From positions 1 through 32,909 of the forward strand of contig JAEWSN010000030.1 in assembly GCA_023459915.1 (NCBI GenBank): 32,909 nt of DNA, read 5' to 3'. Position numbers and translations under genes: made by a program. Below the pieces are notes generated by a model, which searched no databases, was not told the origin of the DNA, and was given only the letters and a program-made list of their open reading frames with translations. Below, one piece after another: positions 15,623 through 23,763 of this stretch; positions within the stretch are counted from its first letter, which is position 1; every line of letters begins with the position of its first letter. The stretch is from Bacillota bacterium (GTDB taxonomy: Bacteria; Bacillota; Clostridia; DSM-8532).

Positions 15623-16915
15623 CTACAGAATCCAGCGGGGAATGTCGTTGACCAGCGTGGCCACCAGCACCAGAATCAGCAGGGCAAACCCAATCAGGGA
15701 GATGAGCCCCTCCTTTTCCGGCGGCAGCGGCTTGCGCCGCACCTTTTCAATGAGCAGCAGCACCAGCTTGCTGCCGTCGAGCGCGGGGAACGGAATGAGG
15801 TTCATGACCCCAAGGTTCAGGCTCAGCAGCGCGCCAAGGCTGGCCAGGCTCAGCAGCTTGTCGGAGAAGGTGATCTCCCGCTCCACCACCGTGCCGATGG
15901 TCCCCACAATGCCCACCGGCCCGCTGAGGTTGCTGAATGAAATTTGCCCGGTGAGCAGCCAGCCCAGTGTGGTCAGGACCATGCGGATGGTGCTGAGGGA
16001 ATAGCGCCATCCGGCCGCCAGCGAACCAAGGAAGGACGGCTTTTCAATCACAAATCCCGTGTCCAGATAGAATTGGGAATCCATGAACGGTTCGATGTCA
16101 CGGAAAATGAGCGACTGTTCTTCCCGCTGCACCATCAGGGTCACCGGCGGATTGCCCTCCGGACGCCCCTCATTGAGGTATGCCACGATTTCATCGCGCG
16201 TGGTCACCGCCACGCCGTCGATCCGGACAATGCGGTCGCCATGCTTCAGTCCCGCCAGCTGCATGGGAGAATCCGGTTCCACAAAATCGATGAGGTTGGA
16301 GGCCACGTCGTTCTCGAGTGTCACGGAAAAGCCCAGCCGGTAGGTGGGTTCCGTCCTTGGCAGCGTGATGGTGGCAGACCGGCGCACGCCGGCACTGTCT
16401 TCCCAGGCCACTTCAAAAGGTGCCTCGTCGGCTTTGTAGAGGAACATCGTGAGATCCGTGTTCAAGTCGTGGATGGCACGTCCGTCCCAGGAAACCAGTC
16501 TGTCGCCGACTGCCATACCCGCCGCCTGGAGCGGGGAATCGGGGCCGAAGCTCTCCACCCGGCTGCCCAGCGTACCGGCCGACAGGGTATACGCGCTGAT
16601 GAGGACAAATGCCAGCAGGATGTTCATGACCGAACCGGCCGCCATGACCAGCGCACGCTTCCAGATTTTCTGCCTGTTGAACGCCCTCGGGTCGTCCGAG
16701 GCCGTCTCTTCCCCCTCAAGTTTCACATACCCGCCCATGGGGATGAGCCGCAGCGTGTACTGGGTCTCTCCTTTTTTGAAAGCCAGCAGCTTGGGGCCCA
16801 TGAACATGGAGAACTCCAGCACACGCATGCCACAGGCCTTGGCGACGGCAAAATGGCCCAGCTCGTGGACCAGGATCAACAGGCTGAGAACAGCCAGCGC
16901 GACAATCAGGTTCAT
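15623..16915 (-). CDS. rseP: RseP-family site-2 zinc metalloprotease
   Basis: The 430-residue intramembrane protease has the zinc motif HELGH at residues 17-21 in the first helix. The third ligand is in the C-terminal NLIPFPALDGSKL. Two PDZ regions lie in between (around LGSRVESFGPDSPLQAAG and VEPDSPMQLAGLKHGDRIV). About four membrane helices are visible. Homologues (RseP/RasP) clip anti-sigma factors and remnant signal peptides within the membrane. The ATG overlaps the dxr stop as ATGA, with AAGGAG 5 nt upstream, so it is translationally coupled to dxr. This placement is standard in Firmicutes. Confidence 0.95.
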   Translation of the reverse strand: MNLIVALAVLSLLILVHELGHFAVAKACGMRVLEFSMFMGPKLLAFKKGETQYTLRLIPMGGYVKLEGEETASDDPRAFNRQKIWKRALVMAAGSVMNILLAFVLISAYTLSAGTLGSRVESFGPDSPLQAAGMAVGDRLVSWDGRAIHDLNTDLTMFLYKADEAPFEVAWEDSAGVRRSATITLPRTEPTYRLGFSVTLENDVASNLIDFVEPDSPMQLAGLKHGDRIVRIDGVAVTTRDEIVAYLNEGRPEGNPPVTLMVQREEQSLIFRDIEPFMDSQFYLDTGFVIEKPSFLGSLAAGWRYSLSTIRMVLTTLGWLLTGQISFSNLSGPVGIVGTIGTVVEREITFSDKLLSLASLGALLSLNLGVMNLIPFPALDGSKLVLLLIEKVRRKPLPPEKEGLISLIGFALLILVLVATLVNDIPRWIL

Positions 16916-18072
16916 CTCTTCTCCTTCGGTGTCAGGAAGCCGGCCGCCAGTGCCCGTCCTTCCAGGTCCGCAGCCATCAGGTCTTCCAGGGTGGGGTTTT
17001 GCACCACCCGGTGTCTTGTCAATGTTTCCGCCACCACATCGGCTATCTGCGCGAAGGTGATGGTCTCCTTCAAAAAGGCGGCCACCGCCTCCTCATTGGC
17101 CGCGTTCATCACCGCAGGCGCGGTGCCGCCGGCCGCCAGCGCCTCATACGCCAGGCCCAGGCAGCGGAACACGGACAAATCCGGTTTTTCAAAAGTCAGC
17201 GTGGCCATTTCCGACAGGGATACCCGTCGAAACGGGTTTTCCATGCGGGCCGGCCAGGTCAGGGCCAGCTGGATGGGGATGCGCATGTCCGGCGCGCCCA
17301 GCTGCGCCATGATGGATCCGTCGCGGTACGCGACCGCGGAATGCACAATGCTTTGGGGATGCACCAGCACCTCAATGCGTTCGGCCGGCACATCGAACAG
17401 CCAGCGGGCCTCGATGACCTCGAGCCCCTTGTTCATCATGGTGGCCGAGTCGATGGTGATTTTGCTGCCCATGGCCCAGTTGGGATGCTTCAGCGCCTGT
17501 TCCCGGGTCACGGACTTCAGCTGTTCGGCCGAATATCCCCGGAAAGGGCCCCCGGAAGCGGTCAGCAGCAAGGCTTCCACATCCTCCGCGCGATTGCCCG
17601 CGAGGGATTGGAACAAGGCGGAATGCTCGCTGTCCACCGGCAGGATGTCCACGCCATGTTCCCTGGCCAGCGGCATGATGACGCTGCCCGCCGCCACAAG
17701 GGTTTCCTTGTTGGCCAGCGCGATGCGCTTGCCCGCCCGGATGGCCGCCACGGTGGGCACCAGCCCCACCGATCCGACCACTGCCGTCAGCACGGTATCC
17801 ACGGCCGGCAGCGTGACCATTTCAAGCAGCGCTTCCGCCCCTCCCGCCACGCGGGTTCCGGTATCCGCGACCGCCTCGGCCAACCGCCTGGCCAACGCCT
17901 CATCTGCCACCACCGCCAGCTCGGGATACACCAGGCGGATCTGCGACTCCATTTTGTGGATGTCCGAGCCGGCCGCAATGGCGCCGACACGGATGCCCAG
18001 ATGCCGGCACACCTCGATGGCCTGTGTGCCGATGGAGCCGGTGGAACCCAGAAAGGCGACGCACGCTGTCAT
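16912..18072 (-). CDS. dxr: 1-deoxy-D-xylulose 5-phosphate reductoisomerase Dxr
   Basis: The 386-residue enzyme carries out the first committed step of the methylerythritol phosphate pathway (DXP to MEP, NADPH- and metal-dependent). The nucleotide-binding motif FLGSTGSIGTQAIEV opens the protein. IALANKETLVAAG, PVDSEHSALFQ and LLTASGGPFRG follow. The substrate-site segment is HPNWAMGSKITIDSATMMNKGLEVIEA. The start at 18072 has GGAGGG 8 nt upstream and lies two bases after the cdsA stop. The open frame continues far upstream through cdsA, but that part is out-of-frame cdsA sequence. The family length (380-400) supports this start. Confidence 0.97.
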   Translation of the reverse strand: MTACVAFLGSTGSIGTQAIEVCRHLGIRVGAIAAGSDIHKMESQIRLVYPELAVVADEALARRLAEAVADTGTRVAGGAEALLEMVTLPAVDTVLTAVVGSVGLVPTVAAIRAGKRIALANKETLVAAGSVIMPLAREHGVDILPVDSEHSALFQSLAGNRAEDVEALLLTASGGPFRGYSAEQLKSVTREQALKHPNWAMGSKITIDSATMMNKGLEVIEARWLFDVPAERIEVLVHPQSIVHSAVAYRDGSIMAQLGAPDMRIPIQLALTWPARMENPFRRVSLSEMATLTFEKPDLSVFRCLGLAYEALAAGGTAPAVMNAANEEAVAAFLKETITFAQIADVVAETLTRHRVVQNPTLEDLMAADLEGRALAAGFLTPKEKR

Positions 18073-18074
18073 GT

Positions 18075-18980
18075 TCAAAGCCCTCCAATGGCCCGGAGAT
18101 AGAGGTAAACGGCCGGCGCGACGAACAGGATGCTGTCGAGCCGGTCCAGAATGCCGCCATGTCCGGGGATGAGCTTGCCAAAGTCCTTGATGCCGGCGCT
18201 GCGCTTGATGGCCGAGGCGGACCAGTCCCCCAGCTGGGAGATGAGGCCGCACAGCAGGCCCAGCAACAGGAAATGGTACCAGGGCACATCCGCACGCACC
18301 GTCTGGGGAACGATGAAGCCAAAGCCCGTCATGATGGCCATGCAGCCGATGACACCGCCGATGGCGCCTTCCACTGTCTTCTTCGGGCTGACGTCGGGCA
18401 GCAGCTTGCGGCGCCCAAGGGTGACCCCGGAAAAATAACAGGCCGTGTCGGTGATGATGGCGCCAATCGCCACACACCAGATGAGCCACGCGCCATGTTC
18501 CAGCCCGCGCACCTGGGCCACAAAGGACATCAGGAACGGGATGTACAGCACGGCGGTGATGGTCATGGCCAAATCGTCCAAATGGAACCGGCCATGCTGG
18601 AACACCAGCCGACCGAACAGCCACAGGATGCAGGCGAACGCCACCACCCGGACCGCATGCCCGGAAAAGACGAACTGCGCGGCGGACAGCGCCAAGGTTC
18701 CCAGCTCGCGCAACGCGACCGGCCAGGTCTCTACTGCCCGCAGCATGTCCCCATACGACTCCGGATAGCTGAAACGCGCATTGCCCAGCAGCATCACCGT
18801 CATGATCACAGCGGTCAGGGGATCCACCTCCCGCTGCACGGATTGCGCCGCCTGCCGGAATTCAAGAATCGCGATGAGGGAGGCGGCCAATGCCACCAGC
18901 ATCAGGACGAACGGCGGCGCAAGCAATGCCGCCACCAGCAATACCGACCCAATCACGCCGCTGATGACACGCTGTCTCAT
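18075..18980 (-). CDS. cdsA: Phosphatidate cytidylyltransferase CdsA
   Basis: The 301-residue membrane enzyme makes CDP-diacylglycerol from phosphatidate and CTP. About seven to eight hydrophobic segments are visible. The C-terminal CDS signature is clear: SPKKTVEGAIGG, then QLGDWSASAIKRSAGIKDFG, then IPGHGGILDRLDS. The ATG at 18980 overlaps the uppS stop as ATGA, with only a G-run just upstream, so initiation probably relies on translational coupling. A longer frame to 19106 is uppS read in another frame. It supplies phospholipid synthesis next to the isoprenoid carrier genes. Confidence 0.95.
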   Translation of the reverse strand: MRQRVISGVIGSVLLVAALLAPPFVLMLVALAASLIAILEFRQAAQSVQREVDPLTAVIMTVMLLGNARFSYPESYGDMLRAVETWPVALRELGTLALSAAQFVFSGHAVRVVAFACILWLFGRLVFQHGRFHLDDLAMTITAVLYIPFLMSFVAQVRGLEHGAWLIWCVAIGAIITDTACYFSGVTLGRRKLLPDVSPKKTVEGAIGGVIGCMAIMTGFGFIVPQTVRADVPWYHFLLLGLLCGLISQLGDWSASAIKRSAGIKDFGKLIPGHGGILDRLDSILFVAPAVYLYLRAIGGL

Positions 18981-19723
18981 GACTCTACCCCCCCAAACCT
19001 GCGGTTTCTGCCGGCAAAGGCCTGCAGGGCTTCCCTGAGATGACGCTCCCTGAAATCCGGCCACAATACTTCCGGAAACAGGAATTCGGTGTACGCGGTC
19101 TGCCACGGCATGTAATTGCTGAGGCGCTGTTCACCCGACGTGCGAATCAGCAAATCCGGATCGGGCAGTCCGGCCGTGTACAAATGGCCGGCAACACAGG
19201 CTTCATCGATGTCTTCCGGACGCAGCGCGCCGGCGACCGCCTCCGCGGCCATGCGGCGGGCCGCCTGGACGATTTCCTGCCGGCCGCCATAATTGATGCA
19301 AATCAGAAAATCCATGTCGGTGAAGTGCGCGGTGGCCGCCTCCACATGATCCATCTCGTGGAGGATGTCTTCCGGGAGTCCGTCACGGGAACCGATGATG
19401 CGGATGCGCACCTTGCGGTCCTCCAGATCGTCCAGCGCGCCACGCAGATATTCGAGCAACAGCTTCATCAACTGCGCCACTTCCTCCTTCGGGCGCGCCC
19501 AGTTCTCCGTGGAGAACGCGTAGACGGAAACACAGGGAATATGCAGATTATAGCAGATCTTCACGATTTCCTTGAGCTGCCGGGAGCCCTCCGAATGGCC
19601 AAAGCTGCGCGAGATGCCGCGCCGCTTCGCCCACCGGCCATTGCCGTCCATAATGAAGGCGATGTGCCGGGGCAGCTTGGAGGAATTGAGCGCTTCTGTT
19701 TTCTTTCGTCCAAATCCGAACAT
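18977..19723 (-). CDS. uppS: Undecaprenyl diphosphate synthase (cis-prenyltransferase)
   Basis: The 248-residue cytosolic enzyme makes the C55 lipid carrier for wall synthesis by adding isopentenyl diphosphate units to farnesyl diphosphate. Signatures are IAFIMDGNGRWAKRRG (catalytic Asp26), GHSEGSRQLKEIV, YAFSTENWARPKEEV, CINYGGRQEIV and DLLIRTSGEQRLSNYMPWQTAYTEF. I chose the ATG at 19723 for family length. The ribosome site is weak (GGACGG about 13 nt away), so a nearby alternative start cannot be excluded. It is the first gene of the operon. The usual upstream neighbours pyrH and frr are missing here. Confidence 0.95.
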   Translation of the reverse strand: MFGFGRKKTEALNSSKLPRHIAFIMDGNGRWAKRRGISRSFGHSEGSRQLKEIVKICYNLHIPCVSVYAFSTENWARPKEEVAQLMKLLLEYLRGALDDLEDRKVRIRIIGSRDGLPEDILHEMDHVEAATAHFTDMDFLICINYGGRQEIVQAARRMAAEAVAGALRPEDIDEACVAGHLYTAGLPDPDLLIRTSGEQRLSNYMPWQTAYTEFLFPEVLWPDFRERHLREALQAFAGRNRRFGGVES

Positions 19724-19818
19724 GCGATGCGATGCCGTCCAATCCGGTTGATTCCCGCCCGGTTCCGTGACCGGGGTGGTTTGCCGACAGGTCGGGCAGC
19801 ACCCGATTTGTCCCATTC

Positions 19819-19827
19819 ATCATACCA
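19819..19827 (-). promoter_or_regulatory. Candidate extended -10 promoter of the uppS operon
   Basis: On the minus strand TGGTATGAT forms an extended -10 element (hexamer TATGAT at 19819-19824). No good -35 box lies 16-18 bases upstream. The predicted start would be about 90 nt before the uppS ATG. A weak call. Confidence 0.4.
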
Positions 19828-19882
19828 GAAAAGGGCAATCGGCGGAACAGGCGGTTCCAGGTGCGGTTGCGCTCCGGCTGGC

Positions 19883-19982
19883 GGCATCGACAAGTCCGCA
19901 GCCGTTTCAGGCCGGCAGTGGCATCGGCAAATCCGCAGCCGTTACGGGCCGGGCGTGGCATCGGCAAGTCCACAGCCCATGG
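19883..19982. repeat. 37-nt tandem repeats over the amidohydrolase 3' end
   Basis: Units at 19883-19919, 19920-19956 and a partial third at 19957-19982 repeat with a 37-nt period. They share GGCATCGGCAAGTCC and GCAGCC cores. The amidohydrolase stop (19942-19944) lies in the second unit, and the final 13 or so residues of that protein are repeat-encoded. A related sequence, GGCATCCGCAAGCCCCC, lies at 20918-20934 on the other side of the same gene. Confidence 0.85.
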
Positions 19983-20829
19983 ACGACAACAGCCGGGCGC
20001 CATTGCCATGCAAGATGGCCCGCCGCTCCGCTCCGGTCAGCGCCAGCCGGTTGAACAGCGCCAGCTCCCGCATGTGGTTGTTCACGGGATAATCGGTGCC
20101 GAACACCACCCGATCCACACCATGCGCGCGAATCAAGTCCACGGCCTCCTCCGGCGACATCGCCCACAGCGCGCTGGAAGTGTCCAACCATATGGGAAGG
20201 CCAATCAGGGTTTCGCGCGCCTCCTCCCACCGTTCATAGCCACCGAGGTGGGCGGCGATGATCCGAAGCTCGGGATGGCGATCCAGCATGCGGCGCAGGC
20301 GGACGGGCGCGGAGTGATCGTACCGGGGATCGCCCACATGCATCATGATGGGCACCTTGTCCCCAATGACGCGATACAGGCGTTCCATTTTCGGATCGTC
20401 AATGTCAAACCGCTGGAACTCCGGATGCAGTTTGACGCCGTGCAACCCCAGCGACAGCAGTTCGTCAAAATCCCGTTCCGGATCCTCCGAAAGCGGATGC
20501 AGCGCGCCGAACGCGACATATCGATCATTCTGGAAACCGGCCAGCCACCGGTTCACGGAGGTCACCTGGGCCGGTTTGACGGCTGTTGACAACAACACCA
20601 CGCGGGAAACGCCCGCCGTGTCAGCCGAAGCGTCCAGCTCATCCAGCCGGCCCCTGCCGTGCATGTCGATGCCATAATGGTCACCGATGTTCCGCACCGC
20701 CCGCTCCGCGACCGCGTCCGGGAAAATATGCGCGTGAAAGTCGATGATGCCGCCCCGGATGGGTTCCAGCGTTCCGTGTTCCGCCGAGTCCTGCGCGGAT
20801 GTGACATGTGCCGCTGTGTTGATATCCAT
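19942..20829 (-). CDS. Amidohydrolase family 2 metal-dependent hydrolase/decarboxylase
   Basis: The 295-residue TIM-barrel protein belongs to the amidohydrolase_2 family. Metal-ligand motifs are visible: IIDFHAHIFPD (H32, H34), GVKLHPEFQ, PIMMHVGD, IIAAHLGG and FGTDYPVNN (late Asp). Members include ACMSD-type decarboxylases and hydrolases; the substrate cannot be read from sequence. The ATG at 20829 has GGAGGG 9 nt upstream. The frame stays open further upstream, but that overlaps the isomerase gene in another frame. The last residues SMGCGLADATPGP are encoded by tandem-repeat DNA, suggesting a recently altered C-terminus. It follows a sugar phosphate isomerase by 104 bp. Confidence 0.85.
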   Translation of the reverse strand: MDINTAAHVTSAQDSAEHGTLEPIRGGIIDFHAHIFPDAVAERAVRNIGDHYGIDMHGRGRLDELDASADTAGVSRVVLLSTAVKPAQVTSVNRWLAGFQNDRYVAFGALHPLSEDPERDFDELLSLGLHGVKLHPEFQRFDIDDPKMERLYRVIGDKVPIMMHVGDPRYDHSAPVRLRRMLDRHPELRIIAAHLGGYERWEEARETLIGLPIWLDTSSALWAMSPEEAVDLIRAHGVDRVVFGTDYPVNNHMRELALFNRLALTGAERRAILHGNGARLLSSMGCGLADATPGP

Positions 20830-20933
20830 GATGTCTGTCCCTCCAGCGATCCATCCCGGTTGGTTGTTGCCCACGCGCATTCTCAGGGGCGCACCGGCAA
20901 CACCACACCGGGAAAAAGGCATCCGCAAGCCCC

Positions 20934-21746
20934 CTACAGGGAGCGAATCAGATACCCCATGTAGGACACAAAATGCGAGAACACCACGCCCGGTTCCTGC
21001 AAATCCGGGTTCCAGCGCTTCACCCATTCCAGGGACACATAGCCATCGTAGCCCAGCGCGTGCAGCTGCTTGAGCATGTCCAGCACGGGAAGATCGCCAT
21101 AGCCGAGCATGCGGTAGGACACCTGTCCGTTTTTCATGACGGAATCCTTGATGTGGACATATTTCACATGCCGGCCAATCAGGCGAATGGTCTCCTCCGG
21201 CTCCTCGTGGAAGAACCGCCACGGGTGGTGGATGTCCCACAGCACGCCGGCGTTGGGATGCGCCACATCCTCCATGAAGGCGGCCATGACCGTGGAATCC
21301 GCCAGCACACCGTTGGTTTCGATGAGCACCTGCACACCCTTGTCCGCGGCATAGGCGCACAAATCCACATAGGAAGCCTTCACCAGCGACAAGTCCACAA
21401 ACCCGGCCGGTGCCGGCGCCAAATCCCCGAGCACGCGGATGAAGGATGAGCCGGTGCGTTGCGCCAAGTCGATATAGCTCTTTCCCTCGGCGAGGAAACG
21501 GCCGCGATTCTCGCGATCCGCCAGGTTCGCGCCGGAGGTGAGCATGGGCAGCGCCATTTTCCCGGCTTTGAGGGTGGCCATGGTTTTTTCAAAGTTCTCG
21601 GGCCGGAAGGGCTTGGCCTCCGGCGCGAACATCTCGTTTTCAAGCCCGCGGATTTCAATGCCGTCGAGCCCCAGATCCTTGGCGGTGGCGTAGATTTCCT
21701 CCCAGGACCAGCCCGGGCAGCCCAATGTGGAAAATGCCAGTTTCAT
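20934..21746 (-). CDS. Sugar phosphate isomerase/epimerase (xylose isomerase-like TIM barrel)
   Basis: The 270-residue product is of the AP-endonuclease-2/IolE-like family. It begins MKLAFSTLGCPGWSWEEIYATAKDLGLDGIEIRGL. Likely metal-ligand segments are VLIETNGV, VLWDIHHPW, YVHIKDS and VSLEWVKRW. Such enzymes act on sugars, inositols or hydroxypyruvate, and the family gives little substrate information. The start at 21746 is set by GAGGAGG 8 nt upstream. It lies between the acyl-CoA synthetase and the amidohydrolase on the same strand. Two GC-rich hairpins without T-runs lie in the 120 bp upstream. Confidence 0.85.
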   Translation of the reverse strand: MKLAFSTLGCPGWSWEEIYATAKDLGLDGIEIRGLENEMFAPEAKPFRPENFEKTMATLKAGKMALPMLTSGANLADRENRGRFLAEGKSYIDLAQRTGSSFIRVLGDLAPAPAGFVDLSLVKASYVDLCAYAADKGVQVLIETNGVLADSTVMAAFMEDVAHPNAGVLWDIHHPWRFFHEEPEETIRLIGRHVKYVHIKDSVMKNGQVSYRMLGYGDLPVLDMLKQLHALGYDGYVSLEWVKRWNPDLQEPGVVFSHFVSYMGYLIRSL

Positions 21747-21767
21747 ACGGATTTCCTCCTCATGCCG

Positions 21768-21819
21768 GTCTGCCGGCGGCAGACCACGATGCGCGGATGT
21801 TCTGAAGCCGCACATCCGC
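21768..21819. repeat. Two adjacent perfect hairpins upstream of the isomerase
   Basis: GTCTGCC-GGC-GGCAGAC (21768-21784) and GCGGATGT with its complement (21793-21800 and 21812-21819) are perfect inverted repeats. They lie between the acyl-CoA synthetase stop and the isomerase ribosome site. Neither is followed by a T-run, so they look like mRNA structures or operators more than terminators. Confidence 0.6.
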
Positions 21820-21866
21820 CATTTTCAGGTGTGCGGCAAGTACGGCTGCTTTGCGTCCCGTTCCTG

Positions 21867-23534
21867 TCACGCGGTTTCAATGCTGGCGGCGTCCTTGAGG
21901 TTGTAGAGTTCCACCGCCATCTCCCGCATCTTGTATTTTTGTATCTTGCCGGATGCCGTCATGGGGAAGGCATCCATGAAATGGACGTATTTCGGCGTCT
22001 TGTGCCGGGCCATGTGCGCGCGGACATGCTCTTTGACCTCGTCCTCGGTCAACGCGGCGCCATCCCTCAAAATGATGCAGGCCATGATTTCCTCGCCATA
22101 CGCCTTGCTTGGCACTCCGATGACCTGTACGTCCTTGATCGCGGGATGGGTATAGAGGAACTCCTCGATCTCCTTGGGGTAGATGTTCTCACCACCCCGG
22201 ATGATCATGTCCTTGATGCGCCCCGTGATCTTATAGTACCCATTTTCGTCGACCATTGCCAAATCGCCCGTATGGAGCCACCCTTCGGCATCGATGGCCT
22301 GCGCGGTGGCTTCGGGCATCTTGTAGTAGCCCTTCATGATGTGGTATCCACGGGTGCAGAATTCTCCCTGCACATGCGGTGGGCATTCCATGCCTGTTTC
22401 CGGGTCCACTATCTTCGCCTCGGTGTGCGGGAACACGCGGCCCACCGTGGACACACGCAGTTCCAGCGGATCGTCCGTGGTGGTCATGGTGCAGCCGGGT
22501 GAGGCTTCCGTCTGCCCGTAGGTGATGGTGATTTCCCTGGCCCCCATCACATCCACCACCTGTTGCATCACCTTGATGGGACAGGGCGACCCGGCCATGA
22601 TGCCGGTGCGCAGCTTCGGAAAGGCGTACTGGGAGAAATCAGGGTGATCCAGGATGGCGATGAACATGGTGGGCACCCCATGGAGTGCCGTGCATTGTTC
22701 ATCCGCAACTGCCTTCATGACCTTGAGCGGGCTGTAGACATCGATGGGCACCATGGAGGAGCCATGGGTGGCGCAGGCCAGAATGGCCAGCACCAAACCG
22801 AAGCAGTGGAAGAACGGCACACAGATGCACAGCCGGTCCTCCTCGGTGAATTTCATGCGATCCCCGATGCATTTGCCGTTGTTGACAATATTGTTGTGGG
22901 TGAGCATCACGCCCTTTGGAAAACCGGTGGTGCCGGAGGTGTACTGCATGTTGATGACCTCGTCCGGGTGCAGGGAGGCCTGCACGGACGCCAGCATCTG
23001 AGGCGGCACGGTCTCCGCCAACGCGAACAGATCCGCCCAGGCATACATGCCGGGATAGGATTTTTCGCCCACATAGACCACATGCTTCAGGCACGGCAGC
23101 ATCGGGTTGTCCAGCTCACCGGGCTTGCTCTCCCTGAGCGTGGGGCACAGTTCGTTGATGATCTCCGCGTAATTGGTGTCCTTGAAGCCTTCCATCATCA
23201 CCAGCACCTTCGCGTCTGACTGGCGCAGCAGGTATTCGGCCTCGAAGATTTTGTAGCTGGTGTTGACGGTGACCAGAATTGCGCCGATTTTCGCGGTGGC
23301 GAACAGGGTGAGGATCCATTCGGGGACATTGGTGGCCCAGATGGCCACGTGATCCCCCTTTTGGACGCCCATGCCCAGAAATCCCCTGGCCACACGGTCC
23401 GCTTCCTCGTCGAATTCCTTCCAGGTGCGCCGGTAGTCGCGATCCGTGTACTTGACCATCTCACGATCCGGGTACCGGACAGCCATCTGATGCAGCAACT
23501 CGCCCACGGTGATGTTCATCAACGGTTCCGTCAT
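21867..23534 (-). CDS. AMP-forming acyl-CoA synthetase
   Basis: The 555-residue ANL-superfamily ligase activates a carboxylic acid to an acyl-AMP and then to its CoA thioester. All core motifs are present: P-loop YTSGTTGFPKGVMLTH, the A5-type YGQTEASPG, GWLHTGDLA, the hinge KITGRIKDMIIRGGENIYPKEIEEFL, and the catalytic Lys in PMTASGKIQKYKMRE. Length and motifs fit the medium/long-chain FadD-like group (FACS). The acid used is not determinable. The ATG at 23534 has GGGAGG 7 nt upstream. It appears to head a group with the downstream isomerase and amidohydrolase. Its own leader contains a terminator-like hairpin. Confidence 0.93.
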   Translation of the reverse strand: MTEPLMNITVGELLHQMAVRYPDREMVKYTDRDYRRTWKEFDEEADRVARGFLGMGVQKGDHVAIWATNVPEWILTLFATAKIGAILVTVNTSYKIFEAEYLLRQSDAKVLVMMEGFKDTNYAEIINELCPTLRESKPGELDNPMLPCLKHVVYVGEKSYPGMYAWADLFALAETVPPQMLASVQASLHPDEVINMQYTSGTTGFPKGVMLTHNNIVNNGKCIGDRMKFTEEDRLCICVPFFHCFGLVLAILACATHGSSMVPIDVYSPLKVMKAVADEQCTALHGVPTMFIAILDHPDFSQYAFPKLRTGIMAGSPCPIKVMQQVVDVMGAREITITYGQTEASPGCTMTTTDDPLELRVSTVGRVFPHTEAKIVDPETGMECPPHVQGEFCTRGYHIMKGYYKMPEATAQAIDAEGWLHTGDLAMVDENGYYKITGRIKDMIIRGGENIYPKEIEEFLYTHPAIKDVQVIGVPSKAYGEEIMACIILRDGAALTEDEVKEHVRAHMARHKTPKYVHFMDAFPMTASGKIQKYKMREMAVELYNLKDAASIETA

Positions 23535-23627
23535 GTTGACTCCTCCCTTTTCCCTGTGCCCTATGCTTTTTGCGCCAAAGTTGCCATGGTTCGCATGTGG
23601 TGAAGGCATGTTTCTGGCCGGATGATG

Positions 23628-23660
23628 ACAAAAGGCCCTCCGTCAAGAGACGAAGGGCCA
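23628..23660 (-). terminator. Terminator hairpin in the leader of the acyl-CoA synthetase
   Basis: On the minus strand GGCCCTTCGTC-TCTT-GACGGAGGGCC pairs over 11 positions (one G-U) and is followed by TTTTGTC. It lies about 100 bp upstream of the synthetase start. It is downstream of a promoter at 23732-23760, so it may act as an attenuator; alternatively it ends the nspC transcript. Confidence 0.78.
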
Positions 23661-23731
23661 TCACCACTCTCAATGCGGGTGGCAGGGTACTGATCCCCAT
23701 CCATAGATGTATGAAGTATGAATTTTTATAC

Positions 23732-23760
23732 ATCCTATCAAGATGGTTCCAACCTGTCAA
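23732..23760 (-). promoter_or_regulatory. Promoter before the acyl-CoA synthetase leader
   Basis: On the minus strand TTGACA (23755-23760) is followed after 17 bases by TAGGAT (23732-23737). An AT-rich stretch with TATAAA lies just beyond it. It starts only four bases past the nspC stop codon. A transcript from it would meet the 23628-23660 hairpin after about 65 nt. Confidence 0.68.
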
Positions 23761-23763
23761 GCC

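Noticed and set aside
15944..18172. A 742-codon open frame on the plus strand
   Set aside because: It is antisense to rseP and dxr, which have complete motifs and ribosome sites. The product is low complexity.
18073..18624. A 184-residue N-terminal extension of Dxr
   Set aside because: The frame is open but is cdsA sequence in another frame. Family length and the ribosome site favour the start at 18072.
19883..19982. CRISPR array
   Set aside because: Direct tandem 37-nt units with no spacers and no cas genes nearby.
23628..23725. A T-box-like leader before the acyl-CoA synthetase
   Set aside because: A string loosely like the T-box core (AGTGGTGATGG) precedes the terminator. However, only about 65 nt lie between promoter and hairpin, too short for Stem I, and the match to the conserved core is poor.
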